A stretch of DNA of 64,000 nucleotides from Neobacillus sp. SuZ13 (GCF_030123365.1 NZ_CP126107.1:6003501-6067500), one strand, 5' to 3'; positions 1 through 8,331 are shown, counted from the first letter of the stretch. A program made the numbers and translations. Notes: a model not told the origin generated them from the sequence alone.

Positions 1-149
1 CTATACTATCTATCCCAAGATATAGGCTGTATTGAACTTAAGTGTGGATTTCCGTTCCAATCAACATCTATACAAATTCAAAAATGACCTTTGCCACGAC
101 CTAGATAAAAGTAAATTAATTTCAACCACAACTTGATTATTTTGTCCTT

Positions 150-410
150 ACTATAAGTTTGTACCTTTCCTTAAATAAATTCGAACTAATTTAATCATAA
201 ACATCATCTTTTTCGAGAAGATTCCCCACTGATTGTTGAAGAGGGGAGCCAAGTGTTCTTTCTACCCTCATTATCATAAAGAAAGATCATCTTACACCTA
301 TCTCAGAGCTGACCTGAGAATTTTCATGAAACAAGAGATCAAAGAATAACATTCCTCATTCCGCTATCCAACCTGCTGCACAACAATGACATAATCAAGC
401 TTTTGTATAC
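150..410 (-). pseudogene. Strongly decayed copy of the L,D-transpeptidase C-terminal repeat region
   Basis: On the minus strand this stretch resembles the 3' part of the intact L,D-transpeptidase gene at 1644-2831. The block around 160-240 aligns with 1755-1840, including the TTGTCGAGATAA-like segment and the CCCACTGA..ATTGTT segment, and with the better preserved copy at 681-1020. No open frame survives. It is the most degraded of three copies. The alignment was made by eye, so the limits are approximate. Confidence 0.5.
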
Positions 411-450
411 AATGATGACAGATCTGAATTCATGGCGTGATTACAAGATG

Positions 451-549
451 TGTACAGGTTTGTCTACATGTAAACGAATTTGTAAATACCAAGCATACAA
501 AACGTAAACAGGTATACAAATCCGTAGACATGTCTGCAAGGATGTATAC
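451..549. repeat. GTNNAC motif array A
   Basis: Ten GTNNAC-like hexamers (GTAAAC, GTATAC, GTCTAC, GTAGAC and variants) begin at 452, 462, 470, 482, 493, 504, 512, 524, 532 and 544. The spacing is mainly 8 and 12 bp, with two 11-bp steps. The run 462-524 has the spacing 8-12-11-11-8-12, which recurs exactly in array B at 1078-1140, and the sequences between are alignable. The function is unknown. Confidence 0.6.
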
Positions 550-612
550 TACTAGCATCATAACTCCTCTCGTAACCACAAACCTATAATTTTAAGTCCT
601 TATCCTTCTCGC

Positions 613-640
613 AAAAAAAACACACCATCGAAGGTGCGCA
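613..640 (-). terminator. Relic intrinsic terminator
   Basis: Read on the minus strand, a 6-bp stem (CGCACC/GGTGTG with one G-U pair) is followed by eight T residues. A second hairpin (TAGGGAA/TTCCCTA, 655-675) lies just upstream. Both sit 3' of the decayed transpeptidase copy at 681-1020, as expected for that gene's former terminator region. Confidence 0.5.
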
Positions 641-680
641 CAATCATCAAAAGATAGGGAAGGCATAGTTCCCTACCTCT

Positions 681-1020
681 ATTCATGGAGCTGGCAACCA
701 TGTCTTCACGAACATAGAGGTAATACCATTTCTACCTGTAATTCAACCAGCAGGTCACGACTGATTCATGACTGTATAATTTGTCCTTTTCTGCTAATAA
801 ATTCGGCTCATCAGATTCTATATCTTCATTATTGTCGAGATATCCCACTGATTATTGTTAACGAGCTCCTGCGTATTTTTCATCACGCCATGATCATTAA
901 GGAGATACCATCTGCCCTCAGAGTTAACCCAACCCACTGGTTTTCATCACGAACGTGCTATCAAATAATCCCATTCTTCACATCAGCTAACTAAATAGTA
1001 CCGCTGTTAATAAGATAATT
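681..1020 (-). pseudogene. Truncated, frame-broken copy of the L,D-transpeptidase C-terminal repeats
   Basis: This segment aligns over most of its length with 1660-2000, the 3' end of the intact transpeptidase gene. The segments around 691-760 and 840-955 match best, and 998-1018 matches the ACCGCTGTTA..GATAAT block of the intact gene. Frameshifts and stops interrupt the frame, and the N-terminal catalytic YkuD region is missing. The upstream boundary in the minus sense is exactly where GTNNAC array B starts. Confidence 0.7.
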
Positions 1021-1146
1021 GTAAACAATGATTACAAATATGTATACATAGTGCCATTACTATATGTGTACGAGTTCGTATACATGTTTACGCTTTTGTA
1101 AACATCAAGTACACATAATGTAAACATGTACACAAAAATGTAAACT
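1020..1146. repeat. GTNNAC motif array B
   Basis: GTNNAC-like hexamers begin at 1021, 1030, 1042, 1066, 1078, 1086, 1098, 1109, 1120, 1128 and 1140. The last seven repeat the 8-12-11-11-8-12 spacing of array A. The 70-bp segment 1077-1146 is alignable with 461-530, so both arrays belong to the duplicated unit that includes the truncated transpeptidase tail. Confidence 0.65.
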
Positions 1147-1331
1147 TACCTTTTTTATGAAATCTACCAAAATTAATCATATCTATTCAGCACTATTAAC
1201 AGAATATAAATGATTAGCTTTAATTTCCTTCCTCCCCTACTAAAAACAAAAAGGTAAAATTTATTAATCAATTTGTAAAATATAAGATAGAATTTATTAA
1301 CTAATAGCAATAGTTCAGACATTATCACTAA

Positions 1332-1487
1332 TTTTGTCGTAATTACTATTGGAGTCATAAAGCTGTTGTTTCCACTCGCTATCAAATGCATAATGCTGGC
1401 CATAAGGTATCAAATTACGGATTAAAATTCCGTGAAGTTGGTGAAAGTGCGGTTGGTACAGTTGACAAGGTTTTAATCTTCAAATAA
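1332..1487 (+). pseudogene. Orphan C-terminal gene remnant
   Basis: An open frame without a start ends at TAA 1485-1487 and encodes a tail containing HNAGHKVSNYG and KFREVGES, ending VDKVLIFK. It is followed at once by a good intrinsic terminator (1496-1532). It looks like the last ~50 codons of a plus-strand gene whose front has been lost, probably in the rearrangements that produced the decayed copies to its left. The family was not recognised. Confidence 0.45.
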
Positions 1488-1495
1488 TCTAACAT

Positions 1496-1532
1496 AAAAC
1501 CTACCTTCAGAGGGTTCTGAGGGTAGGTTTTT
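1496..1532 (+). terminator. Intrinsic terminator (bidirectional)
   Basis: Stem AAACCTACC (1497-1505) pairs with GGTAGGTTT (1522-1530), and T residues follow. It lies 9 nt after the stop codon of the orphan remnant. Confidence 0.75.
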
Positions 1533-1571
1533 GCTTGTCTAGATCCGTTTGGATACTCCAAGGTCCATGAC

Positions 1572-1598
1572 AAAAAAGCGCCTTCATAGAGGCGCTTT
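1572..1598 (-). terminator. Terminator of the L,D-transpeptidase gene
   Basis: On the minus strand a GCGCC/GGCGC stem with an 8-nt loop is followed by six T residues. It is 46 nt downstream of the stop codon at 1644. Confidence 0.8.
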
Positions 1599-1643
1599 AT
1601 GGTATCTATTAATCTATAAGGCATTTTATCCTATCAACCATAA

Positions 1644-2831
1644 TTACCCTTCACTCATCGCACTGGCAACCATATCCTCACTAACGTAGAGGTAATACCA
1701 TTTTTCCTTGTAATTCAACCAACCGGTCACGACTGACTCATGACTGTTTAGTTTATACTTTTCTGTTAGTAAATTTGACCAGCCTGCTTCAGTATCATCA
1801 TTTTTGTCGAGATAATCCCACTGACTATTGTTAACAAGTTCCTGTGTATTTTTCATGACACCCTGATCATTAAGGAAATACCATCTGCCTTCAGAGTTAA
1901 TCCAACCTGTTTTCATCAGCCCTGAATCATCGAGATAGTACCATTTTCCCCCTTCAGCCAGCCAGCCTGTTTTCATTGCACCGCTGTTATCGAGATAATA
2001 CCGATTCGCTTCGAACGATAACCAGCCTGTTTGCAGAACCCCTTTATTGTCCAGATAATATTTTTGTCCGCTGTCAGCAATCCAGCCCTTTCTCATCACA
2101 CCCGTTTGATCAAGATAGTACTTCTTACCGCCTTTTTCGAGCCAGCCTGTTTTCATGACACCTTTTTTATTTAGATAATATTTCTGCCCATTCTGGGTAA
2201 GCCAGCCGGTCTGCATTACCCCTTCGTCATTAAAGAAGTATCTTTTTCCGTTGATTGATTGCCAGCCAGTTTTTACATCACCATCCACATAATAATACTT
2301 GTTCCCGCTTAATTCTACCCAACCGTTACCATATCCGTTCGCTTTTGCAATTGAATCAAAGCTGCTATCCGTATGGGTGATAATAACTAATGTATATTTT
2401 TTAACGTGACTATAAAGCCAGCGTACTTCTGAATTATGCATCCGAACGCATCCTGAACTTGCATAGGTGCCAATTGAATTTTCATTGGCATTTCCATGAA
2501 TCGCATAGGTTGTACCATAGGTCCCTCTTGCTTCTAATCCCATCCAGCGATTACCTAAAGGGTTCCGTGGATCTCCTCCAGGAATTTTCAATTTATAATA
2601 GGGCCGATTAACGATTTTAGTAACAATTCTAAATGTGCCTTCTGGAGTAAGTGACCTGGTTCGACCTGTAGCCACACTAAATGTTTTAACTAGTTTTCCA
2701 CTATCGTAAAAGGCAAGAGTGTTAGTCTTTTTATTAATAATAATTAACTGTGAACCGCCACTAGCATCTGCTTGACTAGTAAATAGGAATATACTAAACA
2801 GCAAGACAAAAATAATAGATAGTTTCTTCAT
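1644..2831 (-). CDS. L,D-transpeptidase (YkuD) with C-terminal cell-wall-binding repeats
   Basis: This is a secreted peptidoglycan cross-linking or modifying enzyme of 395 aa. Residues 1-23 form a signal peptide ending at ADA. The YkuD domain spans about 27-155 and has HGN at 112-114 and the catalytic SGCVRMHN motif at 126-133, with Cys128 as nucleophile. From about residue 165 there are ten or so 20-residue repeats of the GW..NG.KYYLD...VMKTGW type (choline/glucan-binding-like cell-wall anchors). The last repeats are irregular, as if decaying. The gene has its own sigma-A-type promoter and terminator and is monocistronic. Two older broken copies of its 3' part lie downstream, so this locus has duplicated repeatedly. 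The YkuD assignment is firm, but the ligand of the repeats is not known. Confidence 0.92.
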   Translation of the reverse strand: MKKLSIIFVLLFSIFLFTSQADASGGSQLIIINKKTNTLAFYDSGKLVKTFSVATGRTRSLTPEGTFRIVTKIVNRPYYKLKIPGGDPRNPLGNRWMGLEARGTYGTTYAIHGNANENSIGTYASSGCVRMHNSEVRWLYSHVKKYTLVIITHTDSSFDSIAKANGYGNGWVELSGNKYYYVDGDVKTGWQSINGKRYFFNDEGVMQTGWLTQNGQKYYLNKKGVMKTGWLEKGGKKYYLDQTGVMRKGWIADSGQKYYLDNKGVLQTGWLSFEANRYYLDNSGAMKTGWLAEGGKWYYLDDSGLMKTGWINSEGRWYFLNDQGVMKNTQELVNNSQWDYLDKNDDTEAGWSNLLTEKYKLNSHESVVTGWLNYKEKWYYLYVSEDMVASAMSEG

Positions 2832-2870
2832 CGTAATCTCCCCAATTATGTAATTATTACTATTAAAAAT

Positions 2871-2898
2871 AACATAGGTAACCGGAATATTTTGTCAA
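2871..2898 (-). promoter_or_regulatory. Sigma-A-type promoter of the L,D-transpeptidase gene
   Basis: On the minus strand, TTGACA (2898-2893) is followed after 16 bp by TATGTT (2876-2871), about 40 nt upstream of the start codon and its GGGGAG ribosome site. Confidence 0.6.
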
Positions 2899-3010
2899 AT
2901 AATAAGAGGAAAAGTAATCCTACTTTCCTGTTTTTAAAGAAATTTAATTTGAAAATATCACTCTTTTCGACAACTTTCTCACCAAGATGAAATATGAAAT
3001 TCTTCTCTAT

Positions 3011-3028
3011 CTGGTGTCAGGCACCAGA
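3011..3028. repeat. Short palindromic repeat (GGTGTCAGGCACC type)
   Basis: CTGGTGTCAGGCACCAG is a compact palindrome. It is related to the GGTGACAGGCACC arm of the terminator at 31988-32053. Similar short palindromes are scattered through Bacillus genomes. Confidence 0.5.
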
Positions 3029-3094
3029 AGGACTTGAAAAAACGATGGCAGTTGGGTATGGTAAAAATACAATTCTCCATATAGGGTGTGTATC

Positions 3095-3802
3095 ATGCGT
3101 ATTAATAAGTTTATTAGCGAGTCTGGGAAGGCATCTAGAAGAGGCGCGGATAAGTTAGTTAGTGAAGGAAAGGTTACGATTAATGGGCAAGTGGCGGTAA
3201 TGGGCAGCCAGGTGGAGCCGGGGGATGATGTTCGAATCAACGGGAGCCAGATTAGGGTTGCTCATAATTATGTCTATATCGCCTTAAATAAACCTGTTGG
3301 AATTACGAGTACAACAGAAAGACATATCAAAGGAAATATCATTGATTTAGTCAATCATCCCTTACGAATCTTCCATATTGGACGATTGGATAAGGATTCG
3401 GACGGCCTCATTCTTCTAACGAACGATGGCGATATTGTTAACGAAATCTTACGTGCTGAAAATAAGCATGAAAAGGAATATATCGTCACTGTCGATAAAC
3501 CAATCACTCCAGAATTTTTAAAGAAGATGGCAGCTGGTGTGGAAATTCTCGATACAAAGACACTGCCATGTAAAGTAACCCAGATGTCTAAATATGTATT
3601 TCAAATCATCTTAACACAAGGGTTAAACCGCCAAATCCGCCGTATGTGCTCAGCGCTTGGCTATGGGGTTGTCCGTCTGCAGCGGACAAGGATTATGAAC
3701 ATTCATTTAGGCAACTTGCCGATTGGTCAATGGCGCGACTTGTCGAAAAAAGAAAAGAATCAATTATTTGCTGACTTAAACTATCAACCTAAAGAATGGT
3801 AA
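3095..3802 (+). CDS. rluF: 23S rRNA pseudouridine synthase RluF-like
   Basis: The product is a 235-aa pseudouridine synthase of the RsuA/RluE/RluF branch that isomerises uridine in rRNA. An N-terminal S4 RNA-binding domain (MRINKFISESGKASRRGAD, residues 1-60) precedes the catalytic domain with the signature GRLDKDSDGLILLTNDG, whose Asp is the nucleophile. The GLNRQIRRMC motif follows. Overall resemblance is to RluF, which modifies U2604 of 23S rRNA in E. coli. ATG 3095 is preferred over a GTG nine bases upstream because family members begin MRINK. It is followed after 30 nt by an XRE regulator gene in the same orientation. Confidence 0.85.
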   Translation: MRINKFISESGKASRRGADKLVSEGKVTINGQVAVMGSQVEPGDDVRINGSQIRVAHNYVYIALNKPVGITSTTERHIKGNIIDLVNHPLRIFHIGRLDKDSDGLILLTNDGDIVNEILRAENKHEKEYIVTVDKPITPEFLKKMAAGVEILDTKTLPCKVTQMSKYVFQIILTQGLNRQIRRMCSALGYGVVRLQRTRIMNIHLGNLPIGQWRDLSKKEKNQLFADLNYQPKEW

Positions 3803-3832
3803 GGAAGAATCGGATCACCAGAGGTGGGTCAT

Positions 3833-4372
3833 TTGGAAATAGGAGCAAAAATTCGTGCAATACGAAATCGCAAGAAAATCACCATTGCGCAAATGTGTGA
3901 AGGGACAGGGCTGTCCAAAGGATTTATCAGCAATGTCGAAAACAATAACACCTCCCCTTCGATTAGCACACTGCAAACAATCGCAACCTTTCTTGGGGTT
4001 CCTTTACCCTATTTATTATTAGAAAAAAAAGAGCATATGCGTGTTGTTAGAAAAAATGAGCGGACTCATTCTACTTTTAACCACTTGAAAATCGAACATT
4101 TAACCTCTAAAGGAGGATTAAGAATGATGCTTGTCGAATTTCCTGTGGGTGCTTCGATGGGTGAATTAAATGCTCATGAAGGGGAAGAATGCCACTTGGT
4201 GCTAGAGGGAAAAGTCCTAGCTGAACAAGGCGAAGATTCCATGATTATTGAAGAAGGAGATTCCTTCAGCTGGAACGCAAGTGTACCTCATTTTGTTAAA
4301 AATATCGGTGACGGCAAGGCAGTTGTCCTCATTTCAATTTATTCTGATAGTGAACTAAGAGATATTTTTTAA
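3833..4372 (+). CDS. XRE-family regulator with C-terminal cupin
   Basis: This is a two-domain regulator of about 179 aa. The helix-turn-helix (residues 1-60, MEIGAKIRAIRNRKK..TIAQMCEGTGLSKGFISNVEN) precedes a small cupin sensor domain (residues 100-175, with HEGEECHLVLEGK and EEGDSFSWNASVPH). This architecture is common for regulators of amino-acid or polyamine metabolism (PuuR/SutR type). The TTG start at 3833 is chosen because AGAGGTGG lies at the right distance and homologs begin MEIG; a GTG at 3824 is the alternative. The convergent neighbour encodes an FAD amine oxidase, so polyamine or amine control is a reasonable guess but unproven. Confidence 0.8.
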   Translation: MEIGAKIRAIRNRKKITIAQMCEGTGLSKGFISNVENNNTSPSISTLQTIATFLGVPLPYLLLEKKEHMRVVRKNERTHSTFNHLKIEHLTSKGGLRMMLVEFPVGASMGELNAHEGEECHLVLEGKVLAEQGEDSMIIEEGDSFSWNASVPHFVKNIGDGKAVVLISIYSDSELRDIF

Positions 4373-4386
4373 TTTATCCCACAAAG

Positions 4387-4435
4387 GGCTGACAAGGAGG
4401 GCCGACAGCAGCTTTCAATATGTCAGCCTTTATTT
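4387..4435 (+). terminator. Terminator after the XRE/cupin gene
   Basis: Stem GGCTGACA (4387-4394) pairs with TGTCAGCC (4421-4428) around a long loop, followed by TTTATTT. It lies just before the convergent amine oxidase stop codon. Confidence 0.55.
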
Positions 4436-4441
4436 ATGCTC

Positions 4442-5983
4442 CTACTTTGTTTTCAAATCATGAATTACATCCCGTGCAGCCCTCTCACCAGTCTCGACTG
4501 CACCATTTAAATATCCTGGATACAGGATTGATGTGTGCTCACCAGCAAAAAAGATATTGCCTTCCCGTTCTCCTAAAATTCCGGCAAATTTCGTATACTG
4601 GCCTACCTTCCAATATGAATAAGCCCCTTTACTCCACTGATTACTAAGCCAATGGTCGATCGTGGCTAACCCGTTCCACTTATTAACACTTCCTGGCAAT
4701 ACAGGCTCTAGCTTGTCCAGAAAGCTAATCGTCGCCTCTTTTAGCTTCTCATCTGTAACAGCAAACAGCTGAGCCGCCGTTTCACCTCCAGTATAATTAA
4801 CAAGAATTCCGGATTTACCTCGTTGTGCCCGTGATGATTCAAATGTCTGCTGATAACCTGTATCCGCAAATGTTTCACCATTATTTCCAAGCTCATTCCA
4901 AAACCGATTGATAAATTGAACATGCAGCTTTGTATTTATACCCATTCCTAGTTCTTCAATCGCAGCCTCCTTTAACGGACAAAATCTTGCATTCTGATAA
5001 TCTATTGTTCTTAAAATACTAAAAGGGATTGCGAGAATGACTTTGTCAGCTAAAACTTCCCATTCACCTTCTTTATTCCGAAAAACGAGCCTTATATTCT
5101 CTGAATTGTCTTGGTCGATCTTTATCAGTTCGGAATTAAAGTTTATTTGTTCTTGAAGATTTTTTGCCAATAAAGCAGGAATTTGATCATTGCCTCCTCT
5201 AATATGAAGACTTTCATCTGAATCACCGTACATTAGAAAGTTCTCTTTTTCCGCAAATCCTAATAAATAAAGAAGATTTAGTGCACTCAGCACATGGGCG
5301 TCTGCTCCAAATTCAATCGAATAGGCAACAGCTAATAGTTTACCGAACCTAGACCCGATGCCTCCTGGTACCGTTTCATTGATATAGTCAACAAGAGACA
5401 TATGATCGATCTCAAAGCCTCGCTGGGTATAACGATTATAAAGGGTCGTTTCACCTACTTCTTGAAGATCTTTTTTTAGTTTGGGGAGGATTGTTATAAA
5501 GTCATTGGTGACTTCCTGAAAGGAATAAGGGCGTTGATCAAAAAAATAAAATGGCTCGGTATTGAAGGATTCCGACATGATTAAATGATCTAATTCTAAG
5601 TCTAGTTCCTTTGCAAGTTCTTGAATCTCCTTATGGCAAGTATCAATTAATTCCCCGCCACGCTCGACAATTTGTTCGTCCTGGAAGTAACCTCTCCTCG
5701 TCCAACAACGTCCTCCTACCCGTTCAGAAGCCTCATAAATTGTTGCTGTGATTCCAGCTTGTTTAAGCCGATATGCACACGTAAGGCCGGCCAAACCTGC
5801 CCCCACAATGACAATCTTTGAATTTATCTGCTGACTTTTAACCTTTGTCGGGGTATTCTGCGTATTTTGTATTTGATTGTGATCTAATGTATTAGCTTGT
5901 CCCGTAGATAATTTGTTCTCCATTTCAGTATCTGCCAACACAAATGATTTCTGCAGTATACTAGCTAATGGTGTTCGTGCCAA
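4442..5983 (-). CDS. Flavin monoamine oxidase family protein
   Basis: The product (513 aa) is an FAD-dependent amine oxidase of the MAO/putrescine-oxidase family, which oxidises primary or secondary amines to aldehydes with release of H2O2. An N-terminal extension of about 55 residues precedes the dinucleotide-binding motif IVIVGAGLAGLTCAYRL and the E..RVGGR motif. The C-terminal FAD-binding block FFAGEHTSILYPGYLNGAVETGERAA is intact. The start is TTG, preceded at 10 nt by AAAGGAGT. It is single-gene transcribed and convergent with the XRE/cupin regulator, a possible functional partner. The substrate cannot be read from the sequence. Confidence 0.85.
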   Translation of the reverse strand: MARTPLASILQKSFVLADTEMENKLSTGQANTLDHNQIQNTQNTPTKVKSQQINSKIVIVGAGLAGLTCAYRLKQAGITATIYEASERVGGRCWTRRGYFQDEQIVERGGELIDTCHKEIQELAKELDLELDHLIMSESFNTEPFYFFDQRPYSFQEVTNDFITILPKLKKDLQEVGETTLYNRYTQRGFEIDHMSLVDYINETVPGGIGSRFGKLLAVAYSIEFGADAHVLSALNLLYLLGFAEKENFLMYGDSDESLHIRGGNDQIPALLAKNLQEQINFNSELIKIDQDNSENIRLVFRNKEGEWEVLADKVILAIPFSILRTIDYQNARFCPLKEAAIEELGMGINTKLHVQFINRFWNELGNNGETFADTGYQQTFESSRAQRGKSGILVNYTGGETAAQLFAVTDEKLKEATISFLDKLEPVLPGSVNKWNGLATIDHWLSNQWSKGAYSYWKVGQYTKFAGILGEREGNIFFAGEHTSILYPGYLNGAVETGERAARDVIHDLKTK

Positions 5984-6260
5984 GAAAAACCAACTCCTTT
6001 GTGCAAAATAAAACCATGCGAAAAGATTGATGAACTATCGCGGGATAGTAGTTATCAATAAAATATGCATGTCGGTTAAATTTGCCTGAGACAAGCAGCC
6101 AGTTCCTTGATTTAAATTTATTTTAATTAATAACGATAGAATTCTTTGAGATATCCTTCTCGTGTGTCAAAATATTTATGAATGAATGTGGTGATCATGC
6201 CGGTAGAAATTATCCAATAAATCGACATCAATCACCAAGTTTCACAAATTGGAGGGAAAA

Positions 6261-7181
6261 ATGATGAGGACAATGAAACTCGGAAGCAGTGCGTTAGAGG
6301 TGCCAGTCGTAGCTGTTGGTTGTATGCGTATTAACTCGCTCGAGAAAAACGAGGCGGAGCGTTTTGTTCAATCTGCCTTAGAAGAAGGAGCAAACTTCTT
6401 TGACCATGCTGATATTTATGGCAGCGGCACATGCGAGGAAATTTTCGCAGATGCGATCCACATGAATGCAGATATTCGTGAAAAAATCATTCTGCAATCT
6501 AAATGCGGGATTCGAAAGGGAATGTTTGATTTTTCAAAAGAATATATTTTGGAATCTGTCGATGGGATTTTAAAAAGGCTGAAAACCGAATATCTCGACG
6601 TTCTGCTCTTGCACCGCCCGGATGCACTTGTCGAGCCTGAGGAAGTGGCGGAGGCCTTTGATATTCTTGAAACTTCGGGAAAGGTTCGCCATTTTGGCGT
6701 TTCCAACCAAAACCCGATGCAGATTCAACTCCTAAAGAAGTTTGTGAAGCAGCCACTTGTAGCTAACCAGCTGCAATTAAGTATCACCAACGCCACGATG
6801 ATCTCAACCGGAATTAATGTCAACATGGAGAATGATTCTGCTGTTAACCGAGATGGAAGTGTACTCGATTATTGCCGTTTGAACGATATCACTATCCAAC
6901 CATGGTCGCCGTTCCAATACGGGTTTTTTGAAGGGGTATTCCTTGGAAGCGAAAAGTTTCCGGAGTTGAATCAGCAGATAGATGATATTGCCGCTACATA
7001 TGGAGTCAGCAATACTACCATCGCAATTGCCTGGCTTTTACGTCATCCAGCCCATATGCAGCCAGTAATCGGGACAATGAATATCGATAGATTAAAGGAT
7101 TGCTGCAAAGCGTCGGATATTCAACTGACTCGTGAGGAATGGTATCGTATTTACCGGGCAGCCGGCAATATTCTTCCGTAA
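6261..7181 (+). CDS. Aldo/keto reductase (YdhF-like)
   Basis: This is a 306-aa NAD(P)H-dependent aldo/keto reductase with a TIM barrel. It carries the catalytic tetrad context: FFDHADIYGSG (Asp and Tyr), KIILQSKCG (Lys) and LLLHRPD (His). Phosphate-binding residues lie in the C-terminal IGTMNIDRLKDC region. It most resembles the YdhF/AKR11-type oxidoreductases of Bacillus. A GGAGGG ribosome site sits 4-7 nt before two adjacent ATGs (6261 and 6264), and either may be used. It is monocistronic, and its substrate is not predictable. Confidence 0.85.
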   Translation: MMRTMKLGSSALEVPVVAVGCMRINSLEKNEAERFVQSALEEGANFFDHADIYGSGTCEEIFADAIHMNADIREKIILQSKCGIRKGMFDFSKEYILESVDGILKRLKTEYLDVLLLHRPDALVEPEEVAEAFDILETSGKVRHFGVSNQNPMQIQLLKKFVKQPLVANQLQLSITNATMISTGINVNMENDSAVNRDGSVLDYCRLNDITIQPWSPFQYGFFEGVFLGSEKFPELNQQIDDIAATYGVSNTTIAIAWLLRHPAHMQPVIGTMNIDRLKDCCKASDIQLTREEWYRIYRAAGNILP

Positions 7182-7278
7182 AGAAACTCCAAATTGGGAA
7201 GAAAATTAGCTTTTCAAGATAAAAAATAGTGGTAGTAATGGTATATACTGTAAATTTTTTGATAAAAAATCTGAAGTA

Positions 7279-7295
7279 TGTAACATTATTGTAAT
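7279..7295 (+). promoter_or_regulatory. WalR (YycF) box candidate
   Basis: TGTAAC-ATTAT-TGTAAT fits the WalR consensus TGTWAH-N5-TGTWAH at every position. It lies about 220 bp upstream of a YocH-like wall gene; yocH is a known WalR regulon member in B. subtilis. A hairpin (7307-7334) separates it from that gene, so a promoter here would produce a long leader. Confidence 0.5.
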
Positions 7296-7306
7296 AAGGA
7301 GAAGTT

Positions 7307-7334
7307 AAGCCCAGCATTTGCCACTGCTGGGCTT
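7307..7334 (+). terminator. Hairpin, possible terminator of the aldo/keto reductase gene
   Basis: Perfect 10-bp stem AAGCCCAGCA/TGCTGGGCTT with an 8-nt loop, but only a weak T-run follows (ATTACT). It may be a terminator or a leader structure of the next gene. Confidence 0.5.
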
Positions 7335-7513
7335 ATTACTATGAAGAGTTGTAAAATACCCATGTTTTCAGATTATTAAATAAACTCAGAAATACTATCG
7401 CAATATACTTGCCACAGATGTAAAGAGATTAACATACCCCTGTTCTTTGTTTCAGAAAATTCTATGTTACTATTTAGAAAACTTAGCAACCAAAGAACAT
7501 GGAGGGTAAAAGA

Positions 7514-8320
7514 ATGCTTAAAAGAATACTATCAATTTTAGCAGTTGCTGTACTCTCAGTAACTGTAAGTGCTAATGTACAAGCTGCAACAATAACAGTC
7601 CAAAAAGGGGATACCCTTTGGGAACTATCACGTACAAATAATACATCTTTAGAAAATATACAAAAGTTGAACGATCTGACTTCGGATCTTATTCACCCTG
7701 GGGATGTTTTAACCATTGCACCAGAAAAACATTATGCTGTTAAAAGAGGTGACTCATTATGGGAGATAGCCAGGGATTATCAAGTAACTGTTCTGCAACT
7801 TAAAGAATGGAACAATTTAACTACCGATCTCATCCATCCTGGATTAAATCTATTAATCTATGAAGGTTTAAATACTGCTACTACTACTACAGATATTACT
7901 ACTACAACTACTGTTGTGACAGAAAGAACAGTTAAGCAGACAGTACATAAAGAATCTGTCAAGCAAGCTGCCCAAGCACCAAAGAAAAGTGAACCTAAGG
8001 TGGAAGCTGCGTCAACGAAAAATGAAAATTCAAAGAAAATAACAGTGAAAGCTACAGCTTACACAGCTTCATGTGAGGGATGTTCTGGTACTACCGCTAC
8101 TGGCATAAACCTAAAGGCAAACCCAGATAAGAAAGTAATTGCCGTTGACCCATCAGTTATACCTCTTGGAAGTAAGGTATATGTAGAAGGCTATGGAGAA
8201 GCAATCGCTGGAGATACTGGCGGAGCTATTAAAGGAAACCGAATTGATGTCTTTATTCCTTCAGAAGAGGATGCCATTGATTTTGGCGTAAAACAATTGA
8301 AGGTAACCATAATAAACTAA
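7514..8320 (+). CDS. yocH: YocH-like cell-wall protein: two LysM plus 3D domain
   Basis: This is a secreted wall-active protein of 268 aa. A signal peptide (1-24, ending VQAA) is followed by two LysM domains (about 26-71 and 75-119, each with VQKGDTLWE or VKRGDSLWE) that bind peptidoglycan. A Thr-rich linker leads to a C-terminal 3D domain (about 178-268) with the three conserved Asp contexts AVDPSVIPLGS, AGDTGGAI and RIDVF. The 3D fold resembles lytic transglycosylase MltA/RlpA. B. subtilis YocH has the same architecture and is controlled by WalRK, whose genes are also in this window. ATG 7514 has GGAGGG 8 nt upstream; an in-frame ATG at 7499 precedes the ribosome site and is not used. Confidence 0.88.
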   Translation: MLKRILSILAVAVLSVTVSANVQAATITVQKGDTLWELSRTNNTSLENIQKLNDLTSDLIHPGDVLTIAPEKHYAVKRGDSLWEIARDYQVTVLQLKEWNNLTTDLIHPGLNLLIYEGLNTATTTTDITTTTTVVTERTVKQTVHKESVKQAAQAPKKSEPKVEAASTKNENSKKITVKATAYTASCEGCSGTTATGINLKANPDKKVIAVDPSVIPLGSKVYVEGYGEAIAGDTGGAIKGNRIDVFIPSEEDAIDFGVKQLKVTIIN

Positions 8321-8331
8321 TCTGCTTAATA

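Noticed and set aside
451..1146. GTNNAC arrays as multiple WalR boxes
   Set aside because: Only a few steps are 11 bp; the dominant 8 and 12 bp spacing does not fit TGTWAH-N5-TGTWAH.
1173..1624. Two minus-strand frames of 69-76 codons
   Set aside because: One is low-complexity AT-rich sequence. The other runs through two terminators and the antisense of the orphan tail. Neither has a ribosome site.
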